Positions 27,462 through 36,443 of a stretch of 64,000 bases of DNA are shown piece after piece; the first letter of the stretch is position 1, and the number at the start of each line of letters is the position of its first letter. Origin of the DNA: Arundinibacter roseus (GTDB lineage Bacteria > Bacteroidota > Bacteroidia > Cytophagales > Spirosomataceae); NCBI RefSeq assembly GCF_004348825.1, contig NZ_SMJU01000001.1, forward strand, positions 310,001-374,000, read 5' to 3'. A model generated the notes under the pieces. It saw only the letters and a program-made list of their open reading frames with translations. It did not search any database and was not told the origin of the DNA. The translations under genes and the position numbers were made by a program.

Positions 27462-30119
27462 ATGGAAAAACTTTTTTTTTGGAAGGCCTGGTCTATGTCC
27501 GAACAACGGCTGGCCTTCGGTGCGCTTGGCCTGCTGGCTTTTGCCCTTATTCTCTTTGTAATTCAACTCGGTGATCCGCTTTCTCACAGTGTGCAGTGGG
27601 ATGTCCTCAGCGAGCTATCGGAGATTCCGGTAGTGGTAGATTTGCTCCCGCTGGAAGGCTGGCAATTTGGCGTCACAGTTCCTGCCTACCTTACGTCTGA
27701 GCAGTTTGGTGCCGGACTTATGGAACTGGATTTAACCATGATCCGCCTCTTTGGTGTTGTGGCTTTACTGGGCCTATGCCTGGTTTTATCTGCTCTGCCG
27801 TCTTTGCCTCGGTTTTGGTACCTGGGTGCAATGATCCTTTTTATCGTTTTACTAGCCGCCTGCCGGCCCGACACCCTGGGTGTAGGTGGCGAAGGTTCCC
27901 GGCTATTTTTTCTGCTGGCCGTGGCGGGGTATGGTGGGATAAGCTACTATTTTCATGCTTTCCGGCCTGATATGGGCATCCTGCTTCGCTTTTTTCTCTT
28001 CGGACTCTTCACAGCAATTCTCGTTCTGGTAGTAAGCTTTTCCTCGTCATCTTCTGAGCCACTCCTTACTGCCGCAGTTTTCAGCTTACCTATGGGCCTT
28101 GGCCTGACGCTGGTCTTCATTCTGATGTCGTCTACTGAAATCATGGCCGGATTGGTTTGGGTAAGCACAAGCGGACGGGCCGGAAAATCATCGCTGATAC
28201 CTTTTCTGGTTATCAGCAGCTTTTATCTTCTCAATCTGCTTTTACTTTTTTTGCACAATACCCGACGGATAGATGCCGACCTTTCGTTCGTCAGCCCGTT
28301 GTTGCCGGGGCTTGTGGCGGGACTGCTGGGCATCTGGGGGTTCAAAAAACGAGCCGATGCTTCGCAGGGCGTACTTTCGTTTCGGGGCATGGGCTTTTGG
28401 CTCTACACAGGGCTTTTTGTAGTAGCACTTGCCTTTTCGGCGTTTATCCTGCATACAGCCAATGACCCTTTACAGGAAGTACTGGAAGATGCCGTTACGA
28501 ATAGTCAGCTGGCGATGAGTGCGTTATTTTTATTTTATGTCCTGGCCAATTTTTATCCACTGATGCAGCAGGGCCTTGCCGTACATAAAGTACTCTACAA
28601 ACCTCTGCGTTTTGACCTGACCAAAAGTCGGGTATTCGGCTTTGCCGGATTCATTGTTCTGATCTCTACCCAAGGCTTACTTCCGGTATATCAGGGCGTA
28701 GCGGGCTATTTCAACGGTCTCGGTGATTTGTATACGCACACCCGCGAGTATGCCTTGGCAGAGCAATATTACAAGATGGCTTTGCAGCAGGAGTTTCAGA
28801 ATCATAAATCAAACTTTGCGCTGGCATCCCTGGCGCTGCGGCAGGATGACAAAACCGCCGCTGCATATTATTACAAACAGGCAACCCTCAAAAACCCTTC
28901 GCCACAGGCATATATTGGTCTTGGAAATGTTCTTTTTCAGGAAAATCTTTTCTTTGATGCCGTGTACAGTTTGCAGGAAGGCATCCGGCATTTTCCTAAA
29001 AGTAGCCATTTGCTTAACAATCTGGGCATGCTATACGCCCGGACCGATGTAGCCGACTCAGCGTACTATTACCTCGAACAGGCCGCCCTTGCATCCCGAT
29101 CCAACGAAGTTCCAGCCAGTAACTTACTGGCACTTTGGGCAAAAAACGCAGATTTAACGTTACTTGATTCTTTGGTCAAAGATTTACCTCAAAAAAATTA
29201 CCCTTCCTGGCAGGCCAATTGGCTGGCTGTTCAGAGTCTGCGTAAAAACTTCGCCAAGACTACCTTTTTGTCAACCGCCATTCGTCCTGATTCATTACTT
29301 AATGTGTCAGGATTAGCCTATATCGTTAATTATTCACTCAATCAGGCCCGGCACGACAGCCTGCCTACGCGGCTTATTCCTGCATTGGCCAATAAAAATC
29401 CTTTCCTGGCCGACGACCTTCTGCTGGCATCGTTGTACACGGAGTTTTACTCGGGAGACCGGGTGCGCGCGCTCGAAATTATGCAGGCGCTGGTAGAAGA
29501 AGGCGGAGAAAAAGTGCCCTTGTACCGCAAAATTTCCGGACATTGGCTCATGCAACTTGGCCTTTACGAACAATCTGCTCAGGCATTTTCAGAAGTACCT
29601 GGTGCCGAAGGGCTCATTGGGCAAATTCTGGCCAATGCATTTCTTGGACAGCAGGCCGCTGCGGGTATTTTGCTGGAACGTCTGCCACAGGTAGGTGCCG
29701 AAACCGCAATTCCGTTACTCCGTAAAGCAATAGATTCAGGCAAAAACCCGGCAATTCTGGGAGATTCACTTCTCAACGAAGCCCGAAAAAAACCTTCCGT
29801 AGCGGCATACCTGCGGGCTGTTCAGGCAAACCCAGTGGGTGGACCGGTCGTGAGCGAGGCTTCGGCTTATTTGAGAAGTCAAAAACAGGCAGCAAAAGCC
29901 TACGAAATTGTACTGAATGCGCTCCGGTTTAATACTTCCTCTCCCTTACTTTGGGAACAATACAGCTTCATGAGTGTTGAACAAGGACTGCTGAGTCAGG
30001 CCACCGAAGGAGCCGAAAAGGTCCAGCAATTGGCGTCAGAAACCGACTATCAGTCGTTTATGAGTCGCTATCAACCCATGCGGGCACTCATCGAAAAACA
30101 ACGGGAAGATTTTCGATGA
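27462..30119 (+). CDS. Large membrane protein with C-terminal TPR array
   Basis: 885 residues. The N-terminal 390 or so contain about ten to eleven hydrophobic segments; the remainder is soluble and helical with TPR-like repeats, for example YALAEQYYKMALQQEFQNHKSN, TAAAYYYKQATLKNP, AYIGLGNVLFQENLFFDAVYSLQEGI and LLNNLGMLYARTDVADSAYYYLEQA. No catalytic motif was recognised. TPR arrays usually bind proteins, so this could scaffold an envelope complex. The ATG at 27462 is followed by a second possible start eleven codons later. It is followed 34 nt later by a small membrane-anchored protein gene. Confidence 0.75.
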   Translation: MEKLFFWKAWSMSEQRLAFGALGLLAFALILFVIQLGDPLSHSVQWDVLSELSEIPVVVDLLPLEGWQFGVTVPAYLTSEQFGAGLMELDLTMIRLFGVVALLGLCLVLSALPSLPRFWYLGAMILFIVLLAACRPDTLGVGGEGSRLFFLLAVAGYGGISYYFHAFRPDMGILLRFFLFGLFTAILVLVVSFSSSSSEPLLTAAVFSLPMGLGLTLVFILMSSTEIMAGLVWVSTSGRAGKSSLIPFLVISSFYLLNLLLLFLHNTRRIDADLSFVSPLLPGLVAGLLGIWGFKKRADASQGVLSFRGMGFWLYTGLFVVALAFSAFILHTANDPLQEVLEDAVTNSQLAMSALFLFYVLANFYPLMQQGLAVHKVLYKPLRFDLTKSRVFGFAGFIVLISTQGLLPVYQGVAGYFNGLGDLYTHTREYALAEQYYKMALQQEFQNHKSNFALASLALRQDDKTAAAYYYKQATLKNPSPQAYIGLGNVLFQENLFFDAVYSLQEGIRHFPKSSHLLNNLGMLYARTDVADSAYYYLEQAALASRSNEVPASNLLALWAKNADLTLLDSLVKDLPQKNYPSWQANWLAVQSLRKNFAKTTFLSTAIRPDSLLNVSGLAYIVNYSLNQARHDSLPTRLIPALANKNPFLADDLLLASLYTEFYSGDRVRALEIMQALVEEGGEKVPLYRKISGHWLMQLGLYEQSAQAFSEVPGAEGLIGQILANAFLGQQAAAGILLERLPQVGAETAIPLLRKAIDSGKNPAILGDSLLNEARKKPSVAAYLRAVQANPVGGPVVSEASAYLRSQKQAAKAYEIVLNALRFNTSSPLLWEQYSFMSVEQGLLSQATEGAEKVQQLASETDYQSFMSRYQPMRALIEKQREDFR

Positions 30120-30153
30120 TGCCTTATTTTTGAACTTAACTATTGATCACCTC

Positions 30154-30657
30154 ATGAGTGTACGCTGGCAAATGCTGGGCACAGCGCAGGAATACCGTCT
30201 GTTTAATGAAAAACAGTTGATGGGAATTCTGAAAAATAATTTCTGGAATCGAAAGGCATATAGTGAATTCAAGGGGTTTCTTGTCCGGTTTGAACACTCA
30301 GGAATTGGTAAAAAAAAGGCCCGAATTCTGGATATTGAAGGCACACAGGAGCTAGGAACTATCGATTTTTCATTTTTCCCGGAATCAGCTATCATTCAGT
30401 ACGAAGCCCAGCAGCATACCTGGCGTTTGGTCAAAACAGGGAGGCAAAAAAAATGGATTGTACAATCCGAAGAGGAACAAGCCGATTACTTGGCAAATGA
30501 CCGTGTCGGTAGTACCGGACAAATCTCTGATTCGTATCTGCCTCCGGTTGTGGTGGTTGCCGGGTTGTACATTCACGGGTTTTTCTTTAAGCAAAGACTC
30601 CTGAGAATCATTGGCTTATGCCTTGTAATTCTTTTGACCGCTTTTTTACTTTACTAA
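30154..30657 (+). CDS. Small C-terminally membrane-anchored protein
   Basis: 167 residues from the ATG at 30154; a TTG at 30130 would add eight. The bulk is a soluble domain with beta-strand-like pattern (WNRKAYSEFKGFLVRFEHSGIGKKKARILD, LGTIDFSFFPESAIIQYEAQQHTWRLV), with a hydrophobic C-terminal helix (LLRIIGLCLVILLTAFLLY). No family recognised. It follows the membrane-TPR gene closely and is probably in its operon. Confidence 0.6.
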   Translation: MSVRWQMLGTAQEYRLFNEKQLMGILKNNFWNRKAYSEFKGFLVRFEHSGIGKKKARILDIEGTQELGTIDFSFFPESAIIQYEAQQHTWRLVKTGRQKKWIVQSEEEQADYLANDRVGSTGQISDSYLPPVVVVAGLYIHGFFFKQRLLRIIGLCLVILLTAFLLY

Positions 30658-30698
30658 ACTAATTTCCGCTTATACATGATTTTTACAGCTCCGGTTTC

Positions 30699-31805
30699 AT
30701 GAAAGTTCTTAAAATTGTCGGCATTGTAGTAGGGGTTCTGGTACTGGCTTTTGCCGGTATTGCCACGTATACTTACTATAAATATTTTAATGTAGAAGGA
30801 GATTATGTAGCAAATTTTATTGCCAAAAATCCCACCAAAAGCGCCATCTACTGGCTCAGAAATGATAGCGTACAAATCGAAAAAAACGGTGATCAAAAAA
30901 TGCCGTTGGCGAGTACCGTCAAAACGATCATAGCCATTGAGTTTGCTCAACAGGTAGCCGCAGGCAAAATCCGCCCGCAAGACCTTATCCCAATTTCCGA
31001 ACTCTCCCGATTTTATATTCCAGACACCGACGGAGGTGCGCATCCGGCCTGGCTGAAACATTGTCAGGAAAAAAAACTCATCACGCAGGGACAAGTACCC
31101 CTGCTGGAAGTGGCCAAAGGCATGATCCGGTTTAGCAGCAATGCCAACACCGAGTATTTAATGTGGCGCCTGGGGCTCAATTCCATCAACGAAAACCTGG
31201 GAAAACTAGGCCTAAGCAAGCACGATTCGCTCTATCCGTTTGTGTCGGCGCTCTATGTTTGCTCGGATGAAAACTCCGCCAAAGGGCTACGGCTTATGCC
31301 CATGAGTATGTACAAAGAGCGAGCGGACAAGTACTTTGAAATGCTAAAAGTAGATTCGACGGTAAAAGAAAAATTCACATTTGCGCACCTGAGCGCCTCG
31401 GTGCAGCGGGTGTGGTCCGACCGCCTGCCGGGCAGTACAGTGCAGGAATATGCCGGATTGATGGAAAAAATTCAAAGCCGCGCTTACTTTGACTCCACTA
31501 CGCAGCAAACGCTCGAAACGGTAATGGAATGGCCGATGGAAGCTTTCGACAGCAATCGTGAAAAATATGCCCGACTGGGAGCCAAAGGAGGTTCTACGGC
31601 ATTTGTGCTTACGTATGCCTTGTACGCAACGGATAAGCAGGGGAATCGGACGATTCTGGTGTTTTTCTTTGACAATCTTACTTTCGTCGAGAACCAGATG
31701 TTGCAGGCGCAGCTTACGACGTTTCAGCAAAAAATCATGTCGGGCAGCGCCGCTGAGCAAAAAGAAATTCGAGAAATTATTAATCAGGTTGCAACGGTCG
31801 ATTAA
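30699..31805 (+). CDS. Class A beta-lactamase-like serine hydrolase
   Basis: 368 residues with an N-terminal membrane anchor (VLKIVGIVVGVLVLAFAGIATYTYY). The serine-hydrolase/transpeptidase fold is shown by STVK (SxxK nucleophile, in PLASTVKTIIAIE), SSNAN (SxN-type, in IRFSSNANTEYLM) and AKGGS (KTG-equivalent). It is closest to class A beta-lactamase-like proteins, but it is longer and lacks an obvious Glu166 omega-loop motif, so beta-lactamase activity should not be assumed; an envelope esterase or peptidase role is possible. It is followed 22 nt later by a DinB gene. Confidence 0.8.
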   Translation: MKVLKIVGIVVGVLVLAFAGIATYTYYKYFNVEGDYVANFIAKNPTKSAIYWLRNDSVQIEKNGDQKMPLASTVKTIIAIEFAQQVAAGKIRPQDLIPISELSRFYIPDTDGGAHPAWLKHCQEKKLITQGQVPLLEVAKGMIRFSSNANTEYLMWRLGLNSINENLGKLGLSKHDSLYPFVSALYVCSDENSAKGLRLMPMSMYKERADKYFEMLKVDSTVKEKFTFAHLSASVQRVWSDRLPGSTVQEYAGLMEKIQSRAYFDSTTQQTLETVMEWPMEAFDSNREKYARLGAKGGSTAFVLTYALYATDKQGNRTILVFFFDNLTFVENQMLQAQLTTFQQKIMSGSAAEQKEIREIINQVATVD

Positions 31806-31827
31806 AAGCTATCTGGCTAGTTTAACT

Positions 31828-32358
31828 ATGAAAAAGCTTTTACTTTATCTCTTCTTTATGGGAATTGTCTCGCAGGGAATTGCCCAGGAGAATGTGGGCT
31901 ACCTAACCGAAATACAACAGAAATGGGCCAATGCCAAAACCTATACGCTCGCACTCGCTGACTCAATGTCGGCAGATCAGTATGATTTTCGTCCGGTGCC
32001 CGATGAAATGACTTTTGCTGAACAATTGACTCATCTATCCGGCAATATGATTTGGCTGTGTTCGAGCTATTTGGGAACGGAAAAACCTCCGTTTACAGCC
32101 AAAGAACTGGCAGGATTTAAGGATAAATCAAAGTCTGAGATTATAGATATTTTAAATATATCTTTTGAGTACACCCAGGGTGTATTAAAAACTGTTCAGC
32201 CAGGCGAGCTAAATGAGGAAGTTAAGTTTTTTGCCGGCCCCATGACCAAACGTCAGATTTTGACGCTCATGAACGACCACCTGACGCATCACCGCGCACA
32301 GGCAATCGTTTATCTTCGTCTCAACGGCGCAACTCCACCCCGCTACGTGGGTTGGTAA
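31828..32358 (+). CDS. Secreted DinB-superfamily protein
   Basis: 176 residues with signal peptide (MKKLLLYLFFMGIVSQGIAQ). The DinB four-helix bundle has its expected metal-binding histidines: one in EQLTHLSGNMIWL and the pair in NDHLTHHRAQAIVYLRL. The C-terminal RLNGATPPRYVGW is typical. DinB/YfiT proteins include metal-dependent thiol transferases; this export variant is frequent in Bacteroidota and uncharacterised. It is in line behind the serine hydrolase, likely the same operon. A longer frame upstream (from 31558) overlaps that gene and is not used. Confidence 0.87.
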   Translation: MKKLLLYLFFMGIVSQGIAQENVGYLTEIQQKWANAKTYTLALADSMSADQYDFRPVPDEMTFAEQLTHLSGNMIWLCSSYLGTEKPPFTAKELAGFKDKSKSEIIDILNISFEYTQGVLKTVQPGELNEEVKFFAGPMTKRQILTLMNDHLTHHRAQAIVYLRLNGATPPRYVGW

Positions 32359-32464
32359 GCTGAGGCGTTTAACTTTTAAAATTCAACTTTACTTTACATA
32401 TTAGATAGATACAACTACTTATTCCTACTTATTCACCTATTTTTAACCCCTTGGCCATCAGCTC

Positions 32465-33184
32465 ATGAAAATCATTGAAACTACCGATATATCCAAACGC
32501 TACATCATGGGAAGTGAAGTAATTGAAGCGTTGAAATCTGTCACTATTTCTGTAAATAAAGGAGAATACGTAGCTTTTATGGGCCCTTCGGGCTCTGGAA
32601 AATCTACGTTGATGAATATAATCGGTTGTTTGGACACCCCTACCGCCGGGCGCTATGTACTTAATAACAAAGACGTAAGCGACATGACGGAAAGTGAGCT
32701 GGCCGAAATCCGAAACAAAGAAATTGGTTTTGTATTCCAGACCTTCAACCTGCTGCCCCGCATGTCTTCGCTCGAAAACGTAGCTTTGCCGTTGATTTAT
32801 TCAGGATTAAATAAAGCCGATCGGACCGAAAAAGCGCAACTTGCTTTAAAAAATGTAGGTCTTGACAATCGGGGAAGCCACAAACCCAACGAACTCTCGG
32901 GTGGGCAGCGCCAACGCGTAGCTGTGGCCCGGGCATTGGTCAACGACCCCAGTATTTTGCTGGCCGATGAGCCTACCGGAAACCTTGATTCAAAAACATC
33001 CTACGAAATTATGGATCTATTTGATCAGCTGCATAGCAAAGGAAACACGATTGTGATGGTTACGCACGAAGAAGATATAGCGCAATATGCCCACCGGATC
33101 ATTCGCCTTCGTGACGGGCTCGTGGAGTCAGATGTCGTAAATCCTAATCCTACGAAAGTGAGCGAGATGGTGCATCGTTCCTAG
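32465..33184 (+). CDS. ABC transporter ATPase, LolD/MacB type
   Basis: 239-residue cytoplasmic ATPase. Walker [10 protein letters not shown] is at 40-48, the Q-loop is in [22 protein letters not shown] (the family-typical sequence), the signature is [15 protein letters not shown], Walker B is [13 protein letters not shown], and the H-loop is MVTHEEDIA. It belongs to the LolCDE/MacB/FtsE branch that drives mechanotransmission-type permeases for lipoprotein release or efflux. No FtsX/MacB permease is adjacent, so the partner is elsewhere. Confidence 0.92.
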   Translation: MKIIETTDISKRYIMGSEVIEALKSVTISVNKGEYVAFMGPSGSGKSTLMNIIGCLDTPTAGRYVLNNKDVSDMTESELAEIRNKEIGFVFQTFNLLPRMSSLENVALPLIYSGLNKADRTEKAQLALKNVGLDNRGSHKPNELSGGQRQRVAVARALVNDPSILLADEPTGNLDSKTSYEIMDLFDQLHSKGNTIVMVTHEEDIAQYAHRIIRLRDGLVESDVVNPNPTKVSEMVHRS

Positions 33185-33276
33185 GATTTTCTGTCGGTTT
33201 AATTCAAAATTTTTCTTCTTTTTTAAAGCTAAAAAAGCAAAATATAAACAGGCAGCGTAGCTGTGCGGGATTTTCT

Positions 33277-33284
33277 TATTTTTG
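33277..33284 (+). promoter_or_regulatory. -7 promoter box for amidohydrolase
   Basis: TATTTTTG matches TAnnTTTG, 54 nt upstream of the ATG. No -33 TTG at the expected spacing. Confidence 0.4.
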
Positions 33285-33337
33285 TCAAAACAACTTTTGT
33301 TTCTTTCAAAAATAACTGAATTTACCCTTCCAGTTCT

Positions 33338-34951
33338 ATGCTTCGATATCTACTTCTTGTTTGCTGGTTCTGTTCATTTTCTGTGCTGCATGCACAGGTG
33401 ATAGACGCCCCCGCCCGCACCGAGGGCAACGGCCCTTATGCCCGTCTCATTATTCGTGGAGTTACGCTTGTCAATAGCACCGGGGCACCACCGATTGGCC
33501 CCGTGGATATTGTGGTTGAAAAAAACCGCATCCGCGAAATCCGGCAAGTGGGCTATCCGGGTGTGCCGATTGATCCCAAACGCCGGCCACTTGCACAGGC
33601 AGGCGATCAGGAGCTGAACTGCGAAGGAATGTACCTGATGCCGGGCTTTGTAGATATGCATGGACACACCGGCGGGCGGGCGCAGGGCACTCCTGCCGAA
33701 TATGTATATAAACTTTGGCTGGGCCACGGCATTACGACAATCCGCGATCCTTCGGCAGGAAATGGCCTGGAATGGACGCTGACTCACAAGAAAAAAAGCC
33801 TCGAAAACAAAATTACCGCTCCCCGGATTCTGGCCTATACAGCCTTTGGTATGGGATCCAAGGAAGCCATTTCTACGCCCGAACAAGCACGTGAATGGGT
33901 GCGTCAAAATGCAAAAAATGGGGCCGATGGCATCAAGTTTTTTGGCGCAGAACCCGAAATCTTTAAAGCAGCTCTTGACGAAAACAAAAAGCTGGGCCTT
34001 CGTTCGGCTTGTCATCATGCGCAGCTGGAAGTCGCGCGCATGAACGTGCTGGCAACTGCCAAAGCCGGACTAACTACGATGGAACACTGGTATGGACTAC
34101 CGGAAGCGATGTTTGAAAATAAAACCATTCAGAACTACCCGGCAGATTACAACTACAACAACGAACAAAACCGATTTGAAGAAGCAGGAAAGCTTTGGCA
34201 ACAAGCCGCCAAGCCGGGCACCGAACGCTGGAATGAGGTCATGGATGAACTAATTGCCCTGGATTTTACGATTGACCCTACCTTCAATATCTACGAAGCC
34301 AACCGCGAGCTGATGCTCGCCCGCCGGGCCGAATGGCACGATGAGTACACGTTGCCTTCTCTTTGGCGTTTTTATGGACCAAGCCGTATTTCGCACGGAT
34401 CATACTGGCACAATTGGGGCACCGAACAGGAAGTGGAATGGAAACGTAATTATCAGCTGTGGATGCAGTTTGTGAACGAATACAAAAACCGGGGCGGGCG
34501 CGTGACGGCTGGCTCAGACTCAGGTTTCATTTATCAGCTTTACGGCTTTGCCTACATTCGGGAGCTGGAATTATTGCGCGAAGCGGGCTTTCATCCGCTG
34601 GAAGTGATTCGGGCCGCCACGCTCAAAGGAGCCGAAGCCCTGGGAATGGCCGATCAGATTGGCTCCGTGGAGGTAGGCAAACTGGCTGATTTTGTAATTG
34701 TAGAAGAAAATCCGCTCGCTAACCTGAAAGTACTTTACGGAACCGGCGCGATTCATCTCAATGAAAACAATGAAGTTACCCGCATCGGCGGTGTGAAATA
34801 TACGGTTAAAGACGGTATAATTTACGACGCAAAAAAACTTCTGGAAGACGTTCGCGCGATCGTAGCCAAAGCCAAAAAGGACGAAAATTTTGAAATTGTG
34901 CAGCCGGGTCTGCCGCAGCCCGCCGGAAAACTCGGATCAGGCAAGGAATAA
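33338..34951 (+). CDS. Secreted amidohydrolase
   Basis: 537 residues with a signal peptide (MLRYLLLVCWFCSFSVLHAQ). It is a metal-dependent amidohydrolase-superfamily TIM barrel: HGH in PGFVDMHGHTGG, the likely carboxylated lysine in DGIKFFG, ACHHAQL, the His of TMEHWYG, and the Asp of TAGSDSGF, followed by ATLKGAEALGMADQIGSVEVGKLADFVI, the usual C-terminal signature. Periplasmic imidazolonepropionase/prolidase-like members are common; the substrate is unknown. It borders the AT-rich restriction insert. Confidence 0.88.
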   Translation: MLRYLLLVCWFCSFSVLHAQVIDAPARTEGNGPYARLIIRGVTLVNSTGAPPIGPVDIVVEKNRIREIRQVGYPGVPIDPKRRPLAQAGDQELNCEGMYLMPGFVDMHGHTGGRAQGTPAEYVYKLWLGHGITTIRDPSAGNGLEWTLTHKKKSLENKITAPRILAYTAFGMGSKEAISTPEQAREWVRQNAKNGADGIKFFGAEPEIFKAALDENKKLGLRSACHHAQLEVARMNVLATAKAGLTTMEHWYGLPEAMFENKTIQNYPADYNYNNEQNRFEEAGKLWQQAAKPGTERWNEVMDELIALDFTIDPTFNIYEANRELMLARRAEWHDEYTLPSLWRFYGPSRISHGSYWHNWGTEQEVEWKRNYQLWMQFVNEYKNRGGRVTAGSDSGFIYQLYGFAYIRELELLREAGFHPLEVIRAATLKGAEALGMADQIGSVEVGKLADFVIVEENPLANLKVLYGTGAIHLNENNEVTRIGGVKYTVKDGIIYDAKKLLEDVRAIVAKAKKDENFEIVQPGLPQPAGKLGSGKE

Positions 34952-35006
34952 TTTTCCGGTATTGGCCCGTTGCCGAGCATTGTAAAACGACATTCAAACA
35001 AAGAAT

Positions 35007-36443
35007 ATGAGTATAGAAAACATTAGACTATTCATAAAGGAAAAAGCGGAACAATTCGGTGCCAAGACAGACAACGAATTCAATAAACCGTATGTTGACC
35101 GAAACAACACCGGACAGGAAGCACTTAAAGACAACGGAGCGTATTTTGGATTTATACATCCCGAGGAAGAAGCGTCTGGACCATTTCACGACTTTTCGTT
35201 GACAATTTTTCCAAACGACCAAAATAAATCTTGGTTAGTATGTCTTGGTATTGGCTCTAGTGGCTTCAAAAATGACTACGAACTTGCAACCTATCCAGGA
35301 CTTAGAAGATTATTTTCAAAATTGACTGATGAAAGAGGATTTTGCAAATCTGACTTTTCAGACATCGAAACTAGTCTACCAAAATCAATCACTGGTAGCT
35401 TGGACTTACAGCACATAAAAAATACGATTAAAACTTACACCAAAGTTTTACCGACCTGCCAAATAGTTGAAGACCCAGAAAGCATAGAAGGAAAGCAACT
35501 TATTGCAGCTTTTGTCGCAGGTTATGCTAAGCTTAGAGATTGGCCTTCTAACAAAGAACATCGAAAAGCAGTTTCAGAAGCTTTAGGGCCATTTCTAGAG
35601 ACAGAAACAATTGATGAAACAGAGGAATTAAAAAATCTTTTAAACGAAAGAAAGTACATCGTTCTGCAAGGCCCTCCTGGAACTGGAAAAACAAGGACTG
35701 CTAAAAGTGTTGCCGAAAAAATAGGTGCCAAAACCTTCTTCACTCAATTTCACGCAGAAACAAGTTTCTCCGATTTTATTTTTGGAATTCGACCTGACAC
35801 AGAAAAGGAAGAACTGAAATACAAAGAAAATTTGGGCAGCTTTTCAAAGGCTTTAAAATATGCAATTGACCATAATAATGAAAAAGTTATCTTAATCATT
35901 GACGAAATAAACAGGGCCAATCTCTCCAATGTATTGGGCCCAATTTTTTATTTATTTGAACATAAGATGGACGTTTCGAATGTTGAGATTGAAATTGCTC
36001 CCAATTTCAAAGTAAAGCGATTACCCAAGAACTTTTCTGTAATTGCCACTATGAACACTGCCGACAGAAGTTTGGCCGTTGTTGACTTTGCACTAAGAAG
36101 ACGTTTTGCATGGTATAATAAATCCCCTAAAATCATTGATGGACGAAGTAGAAAACTCGATAATATAACTGTCAATGAAATATCAGAACAGGAGTTTTTT
36201 TTCAAAGAAGATTTTGCTATTATGGAGGAAATTTTTAATTGGTATGCTTCAAGTACTGAATTAAATCTTCAGCCTGGTGAAGGTTACTTCATCGCTAAGT
36301 CAGAAGAGGAAATGAAAAATCGTATTCGTTATGAAATATTTCCTCTGATTAAAGAATACCTCCAAGAAGGAGTTTTACGAAATGCTAAAGAAGAGTTTAA
36401 CAACTATTTCTCGAATAGAATAAACCTATCTCTTTTCGAATGA
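35007..36443 (+). CDS. McrB-like AAA+ NTPase of a restriction module
   Basis: 478 residues. The C-terminal AAA+ motor has Walker A GPPGTGKT (222-229), Walker B IIDEINRANLSNVLGPIFYL (DE at 299-300) and the McrB-specific MNTADRS (349-355), which in the McrB family replaces sensor-type residues and supports GTP use, followed by arginine-rich ALRRRF. The N-terminal 200 residues, presumably the modified-DNA sensor, match no domain I recognise and lack DUF3578-like landmarks. The gene is AT-rich relative to flanks, and its stop overlaps the mcrC-like start (ATGA). Known family: it translocates along DNA with McrC to cut modified DNA. Confidence 0.9.
   Translation: MSIENIRLFIKEKAEQFGAKTDNEFNKPYVDRNNTGQEALKDNGAYFGFIHPEEEASGPFHDFSLTIFPNDQNKSWLVCLGIGSSGFKNDYELATYPGLRRLFSKLTDERGFCKSDFSDIETSLPKSITGSLDLQHIKNTIKTYTKVLPTCQIVEDPESIEGKQLIAAFVAGYAKLRDWPSNKEHRKAVSEALGPFLETETIDETEELKNLLNERKYIVLQGPPGTGKTRTAKSVAEKIGAKTFFTQFHAETSFSDFIFGIRPDTEKEELKYKENLGSFSKALKYAIDHNNEKVILIIDEINRANLSNVLGPIFYLFEHKMDVSNVEIEIAPNFKVKRLPKNFSVIATMNTADRSLAVVDFALRRRFAWYNKSPKIIDGRSRKLDNITVNEISEQEFFFKEDFAIMEEIFNWYASSTELNLQPGEGYFIAKSEEEMKNRIRYEIFPLIKEYLQEGVLRNAKEEFNNYFSNRINLSLFE

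Noticed and set aside
34980-34991. TTGTAAAACGAC resembles the M13 forward primer
   Set aside because: Agreement stops after these bases, and flanking DNA reads as normal intergenic sequence before the McrB-like gene, so vector contamination is unlikely.
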